DNA from: Bryobacteraceae bacterium
GTDB lineage: Bacteria; Acidobacteriota; Terriglobia; Bryobacterales; Bryobacteraceae
Direction of reading: 5' to 3'
Assembly: GCA_030044325.1 (NCBI GenBank)
Contig: JASHWA010000527.1
Span: 1 to 6,401, forward strand
DNA length: 6,401 nt
In this document: one piece after another, positions 1-5,633 of the stretch
Position numbering within the stretch: position 1 is the stretch's first letter
Layout: the number at the start of each line of letters is the position of its first letter
Notes under the pieces: model-generated
Told to the model about the DNA's origin: nothing
Seen by the model: only the letters and a program-made list of their open reading frames with translations
Databases searched by the model: none
Translations under genes and position numbers: made by a program

Positions 1-4
1 TCCT

Positions 5-121
5 TTAGCCGAATTTGATATCGGTCGTCGACGCGACCGGCCGCTTGATTTGCGCCGCAACGGCTTGGCAACAGTCATGTACTGCCGGACATCCAATGCA
101 CGCAGGCCCGCTCGGCGGCAT
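5..121 (-). CDS. Possible Cys-rich small protein, 38 aa
   Basis: This is a tentative small gene. On the minus strand an ATG (complement of 119-121) opens 38 codons ending in TAA (complement of 5-7). AGGGG lies nine bases upstream of the ATG, a reasonable ribosome binding site, and an in-frame TAG lies further upstream, so this is not the tail of a longer ORF. The product has four cysteines: C8 and C11 in a CxxC pair (ACIGCP), then the adjacent pair C17-C18. The C-terminal half is Val/Ala/Lys-rich. There is no signal peptide or membrane segment. Third-position GC is only moderate (roughly 64% by hand count), below the neighbouring genes. I do not recognise a family. It may be a metal-binding microprotein, a decayed fragment, or a chance ORF. 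Confidence 0.25.
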   Translation of the reverse strand: MPPSGPACIGCPAVHDCCQAVAAQIKRPVASTTDIKFG

Positions 122-193
122 ACTAGTAAGCCCCTATCTGGCCGATCCCGTCCTCCATTGGAAGAGCACGTGGACTCCTTGACTATGTTGTAA

Positions 194-224
194 GGGGTAG
201 TGGGGAGTTGGCAGTAGGGAGTAG
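194..224 (+). repeat. G-rich imperfect short repeat
   Basis: The plus strand carries GTAG three times (197-200, 214-217, 221-224) and GGGAGT twice (203-208, 217-222), with G-runs at 194-197, 202-205 and 217-219. It reads like a degenerate GGGAGTA-type low-complexity repeat. Only three runs of three or more Gs are present, so it does not meet the usual four-run G-quadruplex pattern. The last copy abuts the ATG at 225 and could act as a Shine-Dalgarno sequence for the small ORF there. Confidence 0.4.
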
Positions 225-326
225 ATGCGGATATCGTTGAGAATTCGGGAAATAGAGTTCGAAATTTTTGTGAATTACGGCCGCGTGCCCGGCCGCTCAG
301 CGGTTACGATACACTCTACCTCATGA
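225..326 (+). CDS. Possible 33-aa leader ORF coupled to the peptidase
   Basis: ATG at 225 opens 33 codons and ends at TGA 324-326. This stop overlaps the peptidase start codon (323-325) in the classic ATGA arrangement of translationally coupled genes. GGGAG at 217-221 precedes the ATG by three bases, which is a strong but close Shine-Dalgarno match. An in-frame TAG sits immediately upstream. The peptide begins MRISLRIREIEFE and has no known domain. It uses several codons rare in GC-rich genomes (three ATA, one AGA), which argues against a normal protein-coding gene. The peptidase start has no Shine-Dalgarno sequence, which makes coupling attractive. The ORF may equally be chance. Confidence 0.25.
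   Translation: MRISLRIREIEFEIFVNYGRVPGRSAVTIHSTS
279..303 (+). promoter_or_regulatory. GC-rich inverted repeats before the peptidase start
   Basis: GGCCG (279-283) can pair with CGGCC (290-294) around a six-base loop. The overlapping CCGC (293-296) can pair with GCGG (300-303) around TCA. The two stems are mutually exclusive at 293-294. No T-run follows on either strand, so this is not an intrinsic terminator. If transcribed, either stem would end about 20 bases before the peptidase ATG and could affect initiation. A chance structure in GC-rich DNA remains possible. Confidence 0.25.
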
Positions 327-3172
327 AGAGATTCCTGCTCCTGGTCCCGCTGGCGGCAATCGTTTTCGCGCAGCCCAAAATCACCGCTCCCAAGGATTTC
401 CTGGGATTCAACATCGGCGACGACTACATGATGGCGAGCTATTCGCAGCTCGACGCCTACTGGCACAAGATCGCGGGCGAATGCGATCGCTGCAAGCTGG
501 TGGACATGGGGCCGACCGAAGAAGGGCGCCGGCAATACATGATGATCATCACTTCGCCGGCGAATCTGAAGCGGCTGGAGCACTATCGCGAGATTTCCGA
601 GCGCCTGGCGCGCGCCGAAGGATTGACCGACGAGCAGGCGAAAACGCTGGCGCATGAAGGCAAGGCAGTGGTGTGGATCGACGGCGGGTTGCATGCGAGC
701 GAAACGGTCGGGTCGCAGCAGTTGATGGAGATGGTTTATGAAATGGCCAGCCGCACGGATCCGGAGACGATGCGGCTGCTCGACGACGATATCGGGCTGT
801 ACGTGCAGGCGAATCCGGACGGGCAGGAGCTGGTGGCCAACTGGTACATGCGCGAAAAGGATCCGCTCAAGCGCAGCATGAACGGGCTGCCGCGGCTGTA
901 CGCGAAATATATCGGGCACGACGATAATCGCGACTTCTACATGTCGGCGATGAAGGAAACCACCAACATGAACAAGGTCCTGTTTCAGGAGTGGTATCCG
1001 CAGATCGTGTACAACCATCATCAGACCGGTCCGGCGGGCGCGGTGATCTTCATGCCGCCGTTCCGCGATCCGTTCAATTTCAATTTCGATCCGCTGGTGC
1101 CGCTGGGAATCGAAATGGTCGGCACGGCGATGCACACGCGGCTGGTCGAGGAAGGCAAGGGCGGATCGGCGATGCGCACGGGCGCGAATTATTCGACGTG
1201 GTGGAACGGCGGACTGCGGACGGTCACCTATTTCCACAACATGATCGGGATTTTGACGGAAATCATCGGCAGCCCGACGCCGGTAGACATTGCGCTGGTG
1301 CCGGAAAAGCAGCTTCCGCAGGGCGACTGGCCGCTGCCGATCGCGCCGACGACCGGGACCGAGAAATGGCACTATCGCCAGTCGATCGAGTACGAAATGA
1401 GCAACAATCGCGCGATTCTCGATCTAGCGTCGAAGTATCGCGAGACGTGGCTGTACAACATTTACCAGATGGGCCGCAACTCGATCAAAAAGGGCAGCGA
1501 GGACACCTGGACCATCACGCCGAAGCGCATCGATGCGCTGGAAGCGGCGGCGGCGAAGATGCCGCAGAGCGGCCGTGGACGGGGCGGGCGCGGAGGCGGA
1601 GGGGCCGGCGGGGACAGCGCACTTCCTCCGGGCTTGACGCAGGGCGGGCAGGGCGCGCGCACGGTTCCGAGCGAGCTCTACAATACCGTTCTGCACGATC
1701 CCAAGATGCGCGATCCGCGCGGTTTCGTGATTCCCTCCGATCAGGCGGATTTCGCCACGGCGACGGAGTTCGTGAATGCGCTGATCAAGACCGGAATCGA
1801 CGTGATGCGCGCTACGTCTGCGTTTGCAGTCAACGGGAAAAATTATCCGCCGGGGTCGTACGTGGTGAAGACCGCGCAGGCGTTCCGGCCGCACGTGATG
1901 GACATGTTCGAGCCGCAGGACCACCCCAACGATTTCGCCTATCCCGGCGGCCCTCCCAAGCCGCCCTACGATATCACCGGCTGGACGCTGGCGATGCAGA
2001 TGGGCGTGAAATTCGATCGAATCCTGGATGGTTTCGACGGGCCGTTCGCCAAGATCAAGGGATTGCTTCCGCCTCCGCCCGAATCGGTCACGGGAACGGG
2101 AACCGCGGGCTGGCTGATCAGCCACCGGATCAACAATTCGTTCGTGGTGATCAACCGGCTGCTCAAAGCCGGCGCGGACGTTTACTGGCTGAAGCGCGAC
2201 GACGTCGAAGCCGGCCACGATTTAGGCACGGGCGCGATCTGGGTTCCCGAGTCGAGCGCCGCGCGAAGCGTGATCGAGGAGGGGACCAAGAAGCTTGGCG
2301 TGCCGGCCTACGCAGTTGCGAAGACGCCGGAGGGCGCGGCGTTCAAGCTGAAGCCGATTCGCATCGGTCTGTACGACAACTACGGCGGATTGATTCCCTC
2401 CGGCTGGACGCGCTGGCTGTTCGAGCAGTATGAATTCCCGTTCCAGGTGGTCTACCCGCCGACGCTCGATGCGGGGGACCTCAAATCGAAGTTCGACGTG
2501 CTGGTATTCGTCGACGGCGCGTTCCGGCTTCCCGGCTCGGGCGGCGGACGCGGGGGCGGAGGCGGCGGCGGATTCTTCGGAGGACAGGTGGATCCGGAAA
2601 CCATCCCGGCCGAATATCGCGCCTGGATGGGCCGCATCACGGAAGAAAAAACCATTCCTCAGTTGAAGAAATTCGTGGAAGCGGGCGGGTCGATCGTGAC
2701 CATCGGCAGTTCGGCGGAGATGGCGGGACTCTTGGGAGTTCCGGTGAAGAATTATCTGACCGAAATGGGAGCCGACGGGCGCGAACGGCCGCTCGCGCGC
2801 GAGAAGTTCTACATTCCCGGATCGCTGCTGCGGACCAACATCGATAACAAGAATCCGCTGGCGTACGGGATGCCGGACCAAGTGGACATGTTCTTCGACA
2901 ATTCGCCGGTGTTCCGTATGGATCCGGACGCGGCGCAGAAGAAGACATCGGCGGTCGCGTGGTTTTCGAGTCCATCCACGCTCGACAGCGGATGGGCGTG
3001 GGGCCAGCAATATCTGGACGGCGGAACGGCCGCGGCGACGGCCACGGTCGGCGAAGGGAAGGTGACGCTGATCGGACCGGAGGCGGCATTCCGCAGCCAG
3101 CCGCACGCGACTTTCAAGCTGTTGTTCAACGGACTGTACTACGGCAACGCGTCGGAGGCGGAGCTGAAATAG
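323..3172 (+). CDS. Secreted M14-family zinc carboxypeptidase-like metallopeptidase
   Basis: This is a predicted exported zinc-dependent peptidase of 949 residues. A signal peptide (K2-R3, hydrophobic core 4-15, likely cut after A16) has no lipobox Cys. The M14 domain spans about 35-385. Visible zinc ligands are H124 and E127 (HASE) and H232 or H233 (YNHHQTG). N202-R203 (HDDNRDF) match the substrate-carboxylate-binding Asn-Arg pair, and E313 (ILTEIIG) fits the catalytic Glu. NPDG at 164-167 is also typical. All catalytic elements are present, so the enzyme looks active, though its substrate is unknown. The only cysteines I see are C54 and C57 (ECDRC), possibly a disulfide. A Gly/Arg-rich linker (417-430) leads to a family-specific middle region. 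A Rossmann-like, glutamine-amidotransferase-like domain starts near 680, interrupted by a second Gly-rich loop (738-754). It is much longer than classical carboxypeptidases (about 300 residues for the catalytic domain). ATG 323 is chosen because the signal peptide follows directly; no Shine-Dalgarno sequence precedes it. Confidence 0.92.
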   Translation: MKRFLLLVPLAAIVFAQPKITAPKDFLGFNIGDDYMMASYSQLDAYWHKIAGECDRCKLVDMGPTEEGRRQYMMIITSPANLKRLEHYREISERLARAEGLTDEQAKTLAHEGKAVVWIDGGLHASETVGSQQLMEMVYEMASRTDPETMRLLDDDIGLYVQANPDGQELVANWYMREKDPLKRSMNGLPRLYAKYIGHDDNRDFYMSAMKETTNMNKVLFQEWYPQIVYNHHQTGPAGAVIFMPPFRDPFNFNFDPLVPLGIEMVGTAMHTRLVEEGKGGSAMRTGANYSTWWNGGLRTVTYFHNMIGILTEIIGSPTPVDIALVPEKQLPQGDWPLPIAPTTGTEKWHYRQSIEYEMSNNRAILDLASKYRETWLYNIYQMGRNSIKKGSEDTWTITPKRIDALEAAAAKMPQSGRGRGGRGGGGAGGDSALPPGLTQGGQGARTVPSELYNTVLHDPKMRDPRGFVIPSDQADFATATEFVNALIKTGIDVMRATSAFAVNGKNYPPGSYVVKTAQAFRPHVMDMFEPQDHPNDFAYPGGPPKPPYDITGWTLAMQMGVKFDRILDGFDGPFAKIKGLLPPPPESVTGTGTAGWLISHRINNSFVVINRLLKAGADVYWLKRDDVEAGHDLGTGAIWVPESSAARSVIEEGTKKLGVPAYAVAKTPEGAAFKLKPIRIGLYDNYGGLIPSGWTRWLFEQYEFPFQVVYPPTLDAGDLKSKFDVLVFVDGAFRLPGSGGGRGGGGGGGFFGGQVDPETIPAEYRAWMGRITEEKTIPQLKKFVEAGGSIVTIGSSAEMAGLLGVPVKNYLTEMGADGRERPLAREKFYIPGSLLRTNIDNKNPLAYGMPDQVDMFFDNSPVFRMDPDAAQKKTSAVAWFSSPSTLDSGWAWGQQYLDGGTAAATATVGEGKVTLIGPEAAFRSQPHATFKLLFNGLYYGNASEAELK

Positions 3173-3199
3173 CCGGGGCGGGATGCCAGCAAGAGCCGA

Positions 3200-3211
3200 A
3201 GCCTGAAGGCT
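3200..3211 (+). repeat. Small palindrome AGCC-TGAA-GGCT between convergent genes
   Basis: AGCC (3200-3203) pairs with GGCT (3208-3211) around a TGAA loop, inside the 71-bp gap between the convergent stop codons at 3172 and 3244. A nested wider pairing, CCAGC (3186-3190) with GCTGG (3209-3213), is also possible, and GACG (3213-3216) can pair with CGTC (3223-3226). No U-tract follows on either strand, so a standard intrinsic terminator is not supported. The core resembles short dispersed palindromes of the GCCTGAAGGC kind. Whether it is repeated elsewhere in the genome cannot be seen here. Confidence 0.3.
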
Positions 3212-3243
3212 GGACGGCGCGGCGTCGCGTTACTGGCTCGTCG

Positions 3244-4143
3244 TCAACGCGGTTTCTCGGCTCCGGAACGGCGCATATAGGGGCCGCGCGAGCCGTTGGG
3301 CAGGATGGTACGGTCGTCGGTGAGGGATTGGGAGAGCTGATCGGAAGTGAGCTCGCGGGCGCGGGTCAGATCCGCGCCGCGGAAATCGGCCATCATGAGC
3401 TGAGCCTGGCCGAAGCGCGAGCCGGCGAGCACGGCTCGTCCAAAATCGCCGCCGCGCAGGCGCGCCTCCCGGAAATCGCAGTCGTGCATATCCGCGTAGC
3501 GGAAGACGCACTGGACCAGTTCGGCGCGCGAGAAGTTCACGCGGCCCAGGACCGCGCGCGCGAAATCGCAGTGATCCACCTTGGATCCGGCGAAGCTCGC
3601 CGACGACGCTGCAATTCCGGTGAACTTCACGTGCTGGAGCCGCGCATGGTAAAACACCGCTTCTTCCAGGTTGGCGCTGTCGAAATCGGCGTCGTAGAAA
3701 CGGCTCTGATGAAAGCTGGCGTGCGGCGCCTTGACCTCCACGAAGCTGGAGTCGTTGACGGTGGCTTCGAAGATCCGCGCCTTGCTGAGTTGCGCGCTGT
3801 GAAAATCGGCGCGCGTCATCACCACCTCGGTGAGGTTGGCGTCCGGGAGCCACGCTCCCGCGAAGCTGGCGTTGGCGAGCGCGGCATTGGAAAGATCCGC
3901 TCCGGCGAGATTGGCGCGCGCCGCATCGATGCGCTCCATCGCGGCTTCGGAAAGATCGGCGCCCGAGAGATTCGCGTCGAGCAGGGTGGCTCCGATCAGA
4001 ATCGCGCGGCGCAGCGTGGCATTCGAGAGATTCATGTCGTTGAGCGTCATCCCGCTGAAATCGGCCTGGCGGCCGTCGGCCGGATTTTCGAGCCAGGCGG
4101 CGTGGGCCCGCAGCATGGCGGCGATCTGTGCTTCCGGAACCAT
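3244..4143 (-). CDS. Pentapeptide-repeat protein, 299 aa
   Basis: This protein is predicted to fold as a right-handed quadrilateral beta-helix. After an N-terminal helix-like cap containing H14 and W17-L18, the A(D/N)LXX register runs from F29 to L259. Every fifth residue is Leu, Phe, Met, Ile or Val, except Ala at 74, 139 and 179. That makes 47 contiguous pentapeptides, about 12 coils, with no loop insertion. The C-terminal cap contains LTSDQL and TILP, typical of the end of such proteins, so the gene appears complete. There is no signal peptide or membrane helix; it is probably cytoplasmic. Some relatives (Qnr, MfpA) mimic DNA and bind gyrase, but most are uncharacterised, and no function is assigned here. 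The frame stays open 51 codons further upstream, to 4296, but that would run into the divergent gene. ATG 4143 gives the family-typical N-terminus. GAGG directly abuts the ATG, too close to be a good ribosome binding site. Confidence 0.92.
   Translation of the reverse strand: MVPEAQIAAMLRAHAAWLENPADGRQADFSGMTLNDMNLSNATLRRAILIGATLLDANLSGADLSEAAMERIDAARANLAGADLSNAALANASFAGAWLPDANLTEVVMTRADFHSAQLSKARIFEATVNDSSFVEVKAPHASFHQSRFYDADFDSANLEEAVFYHARLQHVKFTGIAASSASFAGSKVDHCDFARAVLGRVNFSRAELVQCVFRYADMHDCDFREARLRGGDFGRAVLAGSRFGQAQLMMADFRGADLTRARELTSDQLSQSLTDDRTILPNGSRGPYMRRSGAEKPR
3361..4065 (-). repeat. 15-bp/30-bp periodic coding repeat of the pentapeptide domain
   Basis: This is the DNA counterpart of residues 27-261 of the pentapeptide-repeat protein. 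On the plus strand the motif GAAATCGGC or a close variant (reverse complement of the Ala-Asp-Phe codons) starts at 3382, 3442, 3472, 3562, 3682 and 3802. These positions are spaced by 60, 30, 90, 120 and 120 bp, all multiples of 30. A seventh copy at 4057 lies 255 bp on, a multiple of 15 but not of 30. The spacing shows amplification of, or selection on, a ten-residue unit in the C-terminal half of the protein. Confidence 0.8.
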
Positions 4144-4189
4144 CCTCGCGTCGCTTATCGGCGCGTGAAATCGGTCTAAGATCAAAAAG
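4144..4189. promoter_or_regulatory. Compact divergent intergenic region
   Basis: Only 46 bp separate the two divergent start codons, so any promoters must overlap each other or the opposite gene. Plus-strand TAAGAT (4177-4182) resembles a -10 box but lies only seven bases before GTG 4190, implying an almost leaderless transcript. On the minus strand TTGATC (complement of 4182-4187) resembles a -35 box, but the nearest -10-like element (GATAAG) is spaced too far. The individual boxes are weak. The divergent arrangement itself is clear. Confidence 0.35.
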
Positions 4190-5545
4190 GTGTCGCAAAA
4201 GGCCGCTCGGAGCTGGGTCGCCCTTCCCCTCGCGCTGTATTTCCTGTATTTCGCCAAGGGCGCGCTGCGCGCGCGCTTCGCCGCCGACGATCCCATGAAC
4301 CTGGGGATGTACTGGCTCCGCGGCCTCGCTCGCAGCGCGGGCGACGTTGTGGTTTTCTGGCGCCCTTCGTATCGGCCGATGGGCGCGTTGTTTTACCTTC
4401 CCCTGTATCATTTTTTCGGGCTGAATCCGCTGCCGTATCGCATCGCAGCGCTGGCGATCATCGCCGCGAACATTTTTCTGACCTTCCGCATCGGGCTTCG
4501 CATCACCCGATCGCTCGCCGGCGCGACACTCGCCGCGATGATCGTCTGCGCGCACGGAGCGATGACGCCGATCTACTACAACACGTCGCAGATTTACGAC
4601 GTGCTCGCGTTTTTTTTCACCGCGCTCGCGCTCGAATTGTATTTGCGCGCGCGCGAACGCGGCGGTCCGAATGTGGCCGAAGGCGTTGTGATCGCGCTCG
4701 CCTATCTGGCCGCGCTCAACTCGAAGGAGATCGCGGTGGCGGGAGCGATGTGGGTGCTCGCCTGCGAGCTGTTGCTCGAAAAACGCCCGTGGAAGCTACT
4801 GGTTCCCGCGACGCTGATCGCGCTCGCCGTGGTTTTCACGCTCACGCGCGCGTTGGGGCCGCATTCGCTTTCGACGATGAGCGGCTACCGGCTGGAGTTC
4901 ACGCCGCATCAATTCTTTTTCAACACGAAGGCCTACCTCAACGATATCTTCTTCACGACATGGTTCCACAAGAGCGCGCTACTGATCGGGTCGTGGGCGG
5001 CCGGAACCGCGGTTTGCGCGATGGGGCGGCGGAGGGAGCTGTGGTGCACCTGGACGATGGTTTCGACCGCGCTGGTTCCCGTGCTGTTCACCGCCTATTT
5101 GCGAGGCGGTCCGAGCCTGTATGTCCCGCTGCTGGCCTTCGCGCTGTGGCTCGAAACTGTGGCGACGATCTTCTTTAAGCCGTGGCCGATTCGTCAATGG
5201 AGCGCGGCCGCGCTGGCCGCCTTGCTCATGATTCCATCGACGCTCAAGCTGTGGGATAAGCAGGCGGATCACCTGCTTGAAGAACAGCAGCCGACCTGGC
5301 GGGCGATTGGTGAGGTCCGCGATCTGCGTGCCCGCCCGGCGCCGCACAGCGTCATTGTGTTTCTCAACAATCCGTTCCCCGGCTGGGACATGTGGTTCAT
5401 CGCGATGCTGGAGTGGAACGATCCGACGCTGAACGTGATGCTCGCCAACAAGCTGGGCGCGGCGCCGGATCTGGCGACGTTCGACTGGGTGTTGGCGTTC
5501 GAAGGCGACAAGGTTCGCCTGGTGCAAAGCACTCGCCCGAAGTGA
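4190..5545 (+). CDS. Multi-pass membrane protein, probable GT-C (PMT/ArnT-like) glycosyltransferase
   Basis: This 451-residue integral membrane protein has roughly 8-10 hydrophobic segments, the first at about 9-23. The following extracytoplasmic loop carries D33-D34, in the place where GT-C glycosyltransferases keep their acidic catalytic motif. Next comes a stretch with RPSYRPMG (58-65) and FFGLNPLPYR (75-84), characteristic of uncharacterised PMT-like proteins. K179-E180 (NSKEIA) match a Lys-Glu motif seen after a membrane helix in this superfamily. The last about 95 residues are mostly soluble. By family, such enzymes transfer a sugar from a polyprenyl-phosphate donor to protein, lipid or glycan. 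The acceptor here is unknown, and transferase activity is inferred. GTG 4190 is chosen because TGA at 4166-4168 blocks earlier in-frame starts and the next ATG (residue 36) would remove the first helix and the DD motif. AAAAAGG abuts the GTG, an unusually short ribosome-binding spacing. dinB follows after 88 bp on the same strand. Confidence 0.82.
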   Translation: MSQKAARSWVALPLALYFLYFAKGALRARFAADDPMNLGMYWLRGLARSAGDVVVFWRPSYRPMGALFYLPLYHFFGLNPLPYRIAALAIIAANIFLTFRIGLRITRSLAGATLAAMIVCAHGAMTPIYYNTSQIYDVLAFFFTALALELYLRARERGGPNVAEGVVIALAYLAALNSKEIAVAGAMWVLACELLLEKRPWKLLVPATLIALAVVFTLTRALGPHSLSTMSGYRLEFTPHQFFFNTKAYLNDIFFTTWFHKSALLIGSWAAGTAVCAMGRRRELWCTWTMVSTALVPVLFTAYLRGGPSLYVPLLAFALWLETVATIFFKPWPIRQWSAAALAALLMIPSTLKLWDKQADHLLEEQQPTWRAIGEVRDLRARPAPHSVIVFLNNPFPGWDMWFIAMLEWNDPTLNVMLANKLGAAPDLATFDWVLAFEGDKVRLVQSTRPK

Positions 5546-5633
5546 CTGCACGGGCCGGCCCACGCGCTCCCTTACTTGTTGCGCCTCAGGCGGGAACCGG
5601 TTTGCGGTCTGTGCGGATCTACCATGGATAGAG
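5546..5633 (+). promoter_or_regulatory. Intergenic gap upstream of dinB
   Basis: This 88-bp gap holds a perfect 10-bp palindrome GGGCCGGCCC (5552-5561), a small CGCC-TCA-GGCG hairpin (5582-5592) and the 8-bp palindrome AACCGGTT (5595-5602). None has a following T-run, so no terminator for the membrane-protein gene is seen. I see no SOS box of the E. coli (CTG-N10-CAG) or Gram-positive (GAAC-N4-GTTC) type, so SOS control of dinB is not supported from this sequence. TGGA (5625-5628), five bases before ATG 5634, is the only, weak, Shine-Dalgarno candidate. Confidence 0.4.

Larger units (their letters stand above)
1..322. other. Upstream region without a confident gene
   Basis: No recognisable protein domain, RNA gene or mobile element was found here on either strand. 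The stretch is less GC-rich than the genes that follow and holds in-frame stops in most frames. Four small items inside it are listed separately: a minus-strand Cys-rich mini-ORF, a G-rich imperfect repeat, a short plus-strand ORF touching the peptidase start, and a GC-rich inverted repeat. TTGACT at 179-184 resembles a sigma-70 -35 box, but no -10 box lies at normal spacing. TACGAT at 305-310 resembles a -10 box close to the peptidase start, but has no matching -35. The promoter of the peptidase gene is therefore undecided. Confidence 0.6.

Noticed and set aside
194..224. G-quadruplex in the G-rich repeat
   Set aside because: Only three runs of three or more Gs are present, so the usual four-run pattern is not met.
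275..1372. Long minus-strand ORF (365 codons) opposite the peptidase
   Set aside because: It lies wholly antisense to a gene with intact M14 motifs. Its translation is rich in Arg, His and Pro with no domain, as expected from the complement of GC-rich codons.
991..2433. Plus-strand 480-codon ORF inside the peptidase gene in another frame
   Set aside because: Arg/Gly/Asp-rich composition without motifs. It is a frame shadow of a gene whose own frame has a signal peptide and catalytic residues.
2222..3106. Minus-strand 294-codon ORF opposite the peptidase C-terminal region
   Set aside because: Arg-rich shadow with no recognisable domain and no plausible ribosome binding site.
2959..4179. Plus-strand 406-codon ORF across the pentapeptide gene
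   Set aside because: Its apparent repeats (EIG-type units) only mirror the 15-bp periodicity of the real gene on the other strand, and it starts inside the peptidase gene.
4144..4296. N-terminal extension of the pentapeptide protein to the ATG at 4296
   Set aside because: The extra 51 residues are low-quality sequence antisense to the start of the membrane protein. The family-typical N-terminus begins at ATG 4143.
3230..4555. Minus-strand 441-codon ORF overlapping the pentapeptide and membrane-protein genes
   Set aside because: It spans two divergent real genes in a wrong frame, is Arg/Gly-rich and has no motif.
5552..5602. Terminator or SOS box between the membrane-protein gene and dinB
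   Set aside because: The palindromes lack a T-run and do not match the LexA sites of E. coli or Gram-positive bacteria.
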